DNA from: Sedimenticola hydrogenitrophicus
GTDB lineage: Bacteria; Pseudomonadota; Gammaproteobacteria; Chromatiales; Chromatiaceae
Length of the DNA: 48,636 nt
Assembly: GCF_025175675.1 (NCBI RefSeq)
Contig: NZ_JANIOA010000033.1
Span: 1 to 48,636 of the forward strand
Direction of reading: 5' to 3'
Part shown: one piece after another, positions 48,256 through 48,636 of the stretch
Position numbering within the stretch: the first letter of the stretch is position 1
Layout: each line of letters begins with the position of its first letter
Notes under the pieces: generated by a model
Database searches by the model: none
Seen by the model: only the letters and a program-made list of their open reading frames with translations
What the model was told of the DNA's origin: nothing
Translations under genes and position numbers: made by a program

Positions 48256-48282
48256 CGTAGGGGCAGGCCCCCGTGCCTGCCC
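48256..48282. repeat. Palindromic repeat, aggggcaggccc family
   Basis: cgtaggggcaggcccccgtg followed by cctgccc, the same word as at 22837 and 22944. It comes 30 bases after the DUF2207 stop. Confidence 0.85.
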
Positions 48283-48324
48283 GAGGCTGGAAACAGCCCG
48301 GTAGAAACTATGAAGCCCGGTAGG

Positions 48325-48347
48325 GTGGGCACGTTTTTTGTGCCCAC
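48325..48347. repeat. gtgggcac hairpin repeat
   Basis: gtgggcac and gtgcccac pair around a gtttttt loop. It is a further common intergenic hairpin type and may stop transcription of the DUF2207 operon. The remaining gap to 48441 is AT-rich and may hold the promoter of the next gene. Confidence 0.65.
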
Positions 48348-48441
48348 GCCTATAAAACTGCAACCAGATCAAATATGGATCGTGGAAAATTGATCTGTCA
48401 ACTTTTATCTGTTTTCTTAAAAGTGCCTCGGAATAATCGCT

Positions 48442-48636
48442 ATGGAATTAGAGCTTCATCGGCAAAGAAGAAATCTTATTGGCCTTTCATTAGCACTTGT
48501 CGTTTTTGAGCTTGCGGGAGGTAAGATCAAAGAAATCTCGTTTATGGGTGGAGGTGTTTCTCTGGACGATCCAAAAGCTCTCGTTACTTTGAGCTATCTC
48601 GCGCTAGCGTATTTGCTTTGGCGTTACTGGCTTTAT
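48442..48636 (+). CDS. Start of an unrecognised membrane protein gene (partial)
   Basis: 65 codons open to the window's end, beginning MELELHRQRRNLIGLSLALV. There is one hydrophobic segment (about 12-25), a Gly-rich turn (SFMGGGVSLDDP) and a second hydrophobic stretch ending LLWRYWLY at about 50-65. Its base composition is plainly lower in GC than the genes before it, with codons such as TTA, CTT and AGA, suggesting recent arrival. I do not know the family; the 3' part is missing. Confidence 0.6.
   Translation, partial: MELELHRQRRNLIGLSLALVVFELAGGKIKEISFMGGGVSLDDPKALVTLSYLALAYLLWRYWLY

Overview
The window reads as a GC-rich gammaproteobacterial chromosome segment. The order alaS-lysC-csrA-tRNA-Ser(GCT)-tRNA-Arg(ACG), with recA, recX, pncC and mutS close by, is the core order I know from pseudomonads and relatives. 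A sulfide:quinone oxidoreductase gene and the abundance of palindromic intergenic repeats point towards a sulfur-oxidising gammaproteobacterium (Chromatiales or Sedimenticolaceae-like). That placement is inference from gene content only.

Layout. 1-3380 is an accessory flank next to the 3' end of tRNA-Arg: part of a dispersed repeat, a roughly 350-bp inverted-repeat element, a ParE/Phd-type toxin-antitoxin pair and a hipBA operon with repeated operators. 3382-8316 is the translation and CsrA block (tRNA-Arg, tRNA-Ser, csrA, lysC, alaS). 8535-16046 holds a SlyD-like isomerase, recX, recA, a DUF3422 membrane protein, pncC, a small cupin and mutS. 16109-20015 carries an FHA/PP2C phosphoprotein pair, a DsbC homologue whose CXXC has become SXXS, yajQ and xerD. 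20502-25157 has hemH, a small chemoreceptor-like protein, sqr and a hemerythrin-domain protein.

25718-38617 looks like one physiological unit for sensing, taking up and activating a carboxylate, probably acetate. It contains a CbrX-like small membrane protein, a CbrA-like symporter/histidine kinase, a CbrB-like sigma54 activator, a sodium:solute symporter behind a good -24/-12 promoter, two small membrane proteins, a TPR protein, a cNMP/CBS/DUF294 nucleotidyltransferase, a DEDDh exonuclease and acetyl-CoA synthetase. GTTAC/GTAAC boxes lie in front of both the small membrane gene and the symporter. After it come an acyltransferase-hydrolase fusion, an NYN/cold-shock fusion, a Nudix hydrolase, sixA, ppx/gppA, lemA and a DUF2207 gene. 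The window ends inside an AT-rich unrecognised membrane gene.

The points most worth pursuing are the SXXS DsbC homologue, the CbrXAB/GTAAC/sigma54 circuit with the DUF294-exonuclease pair next to acs, the HX4E acyltransferase-hydrolase fusion, and several families of hairpin or MITE-like repeats, one nested inside another. I saw no CRISPR array, prophage, rRNA gene or intact transposase gene.
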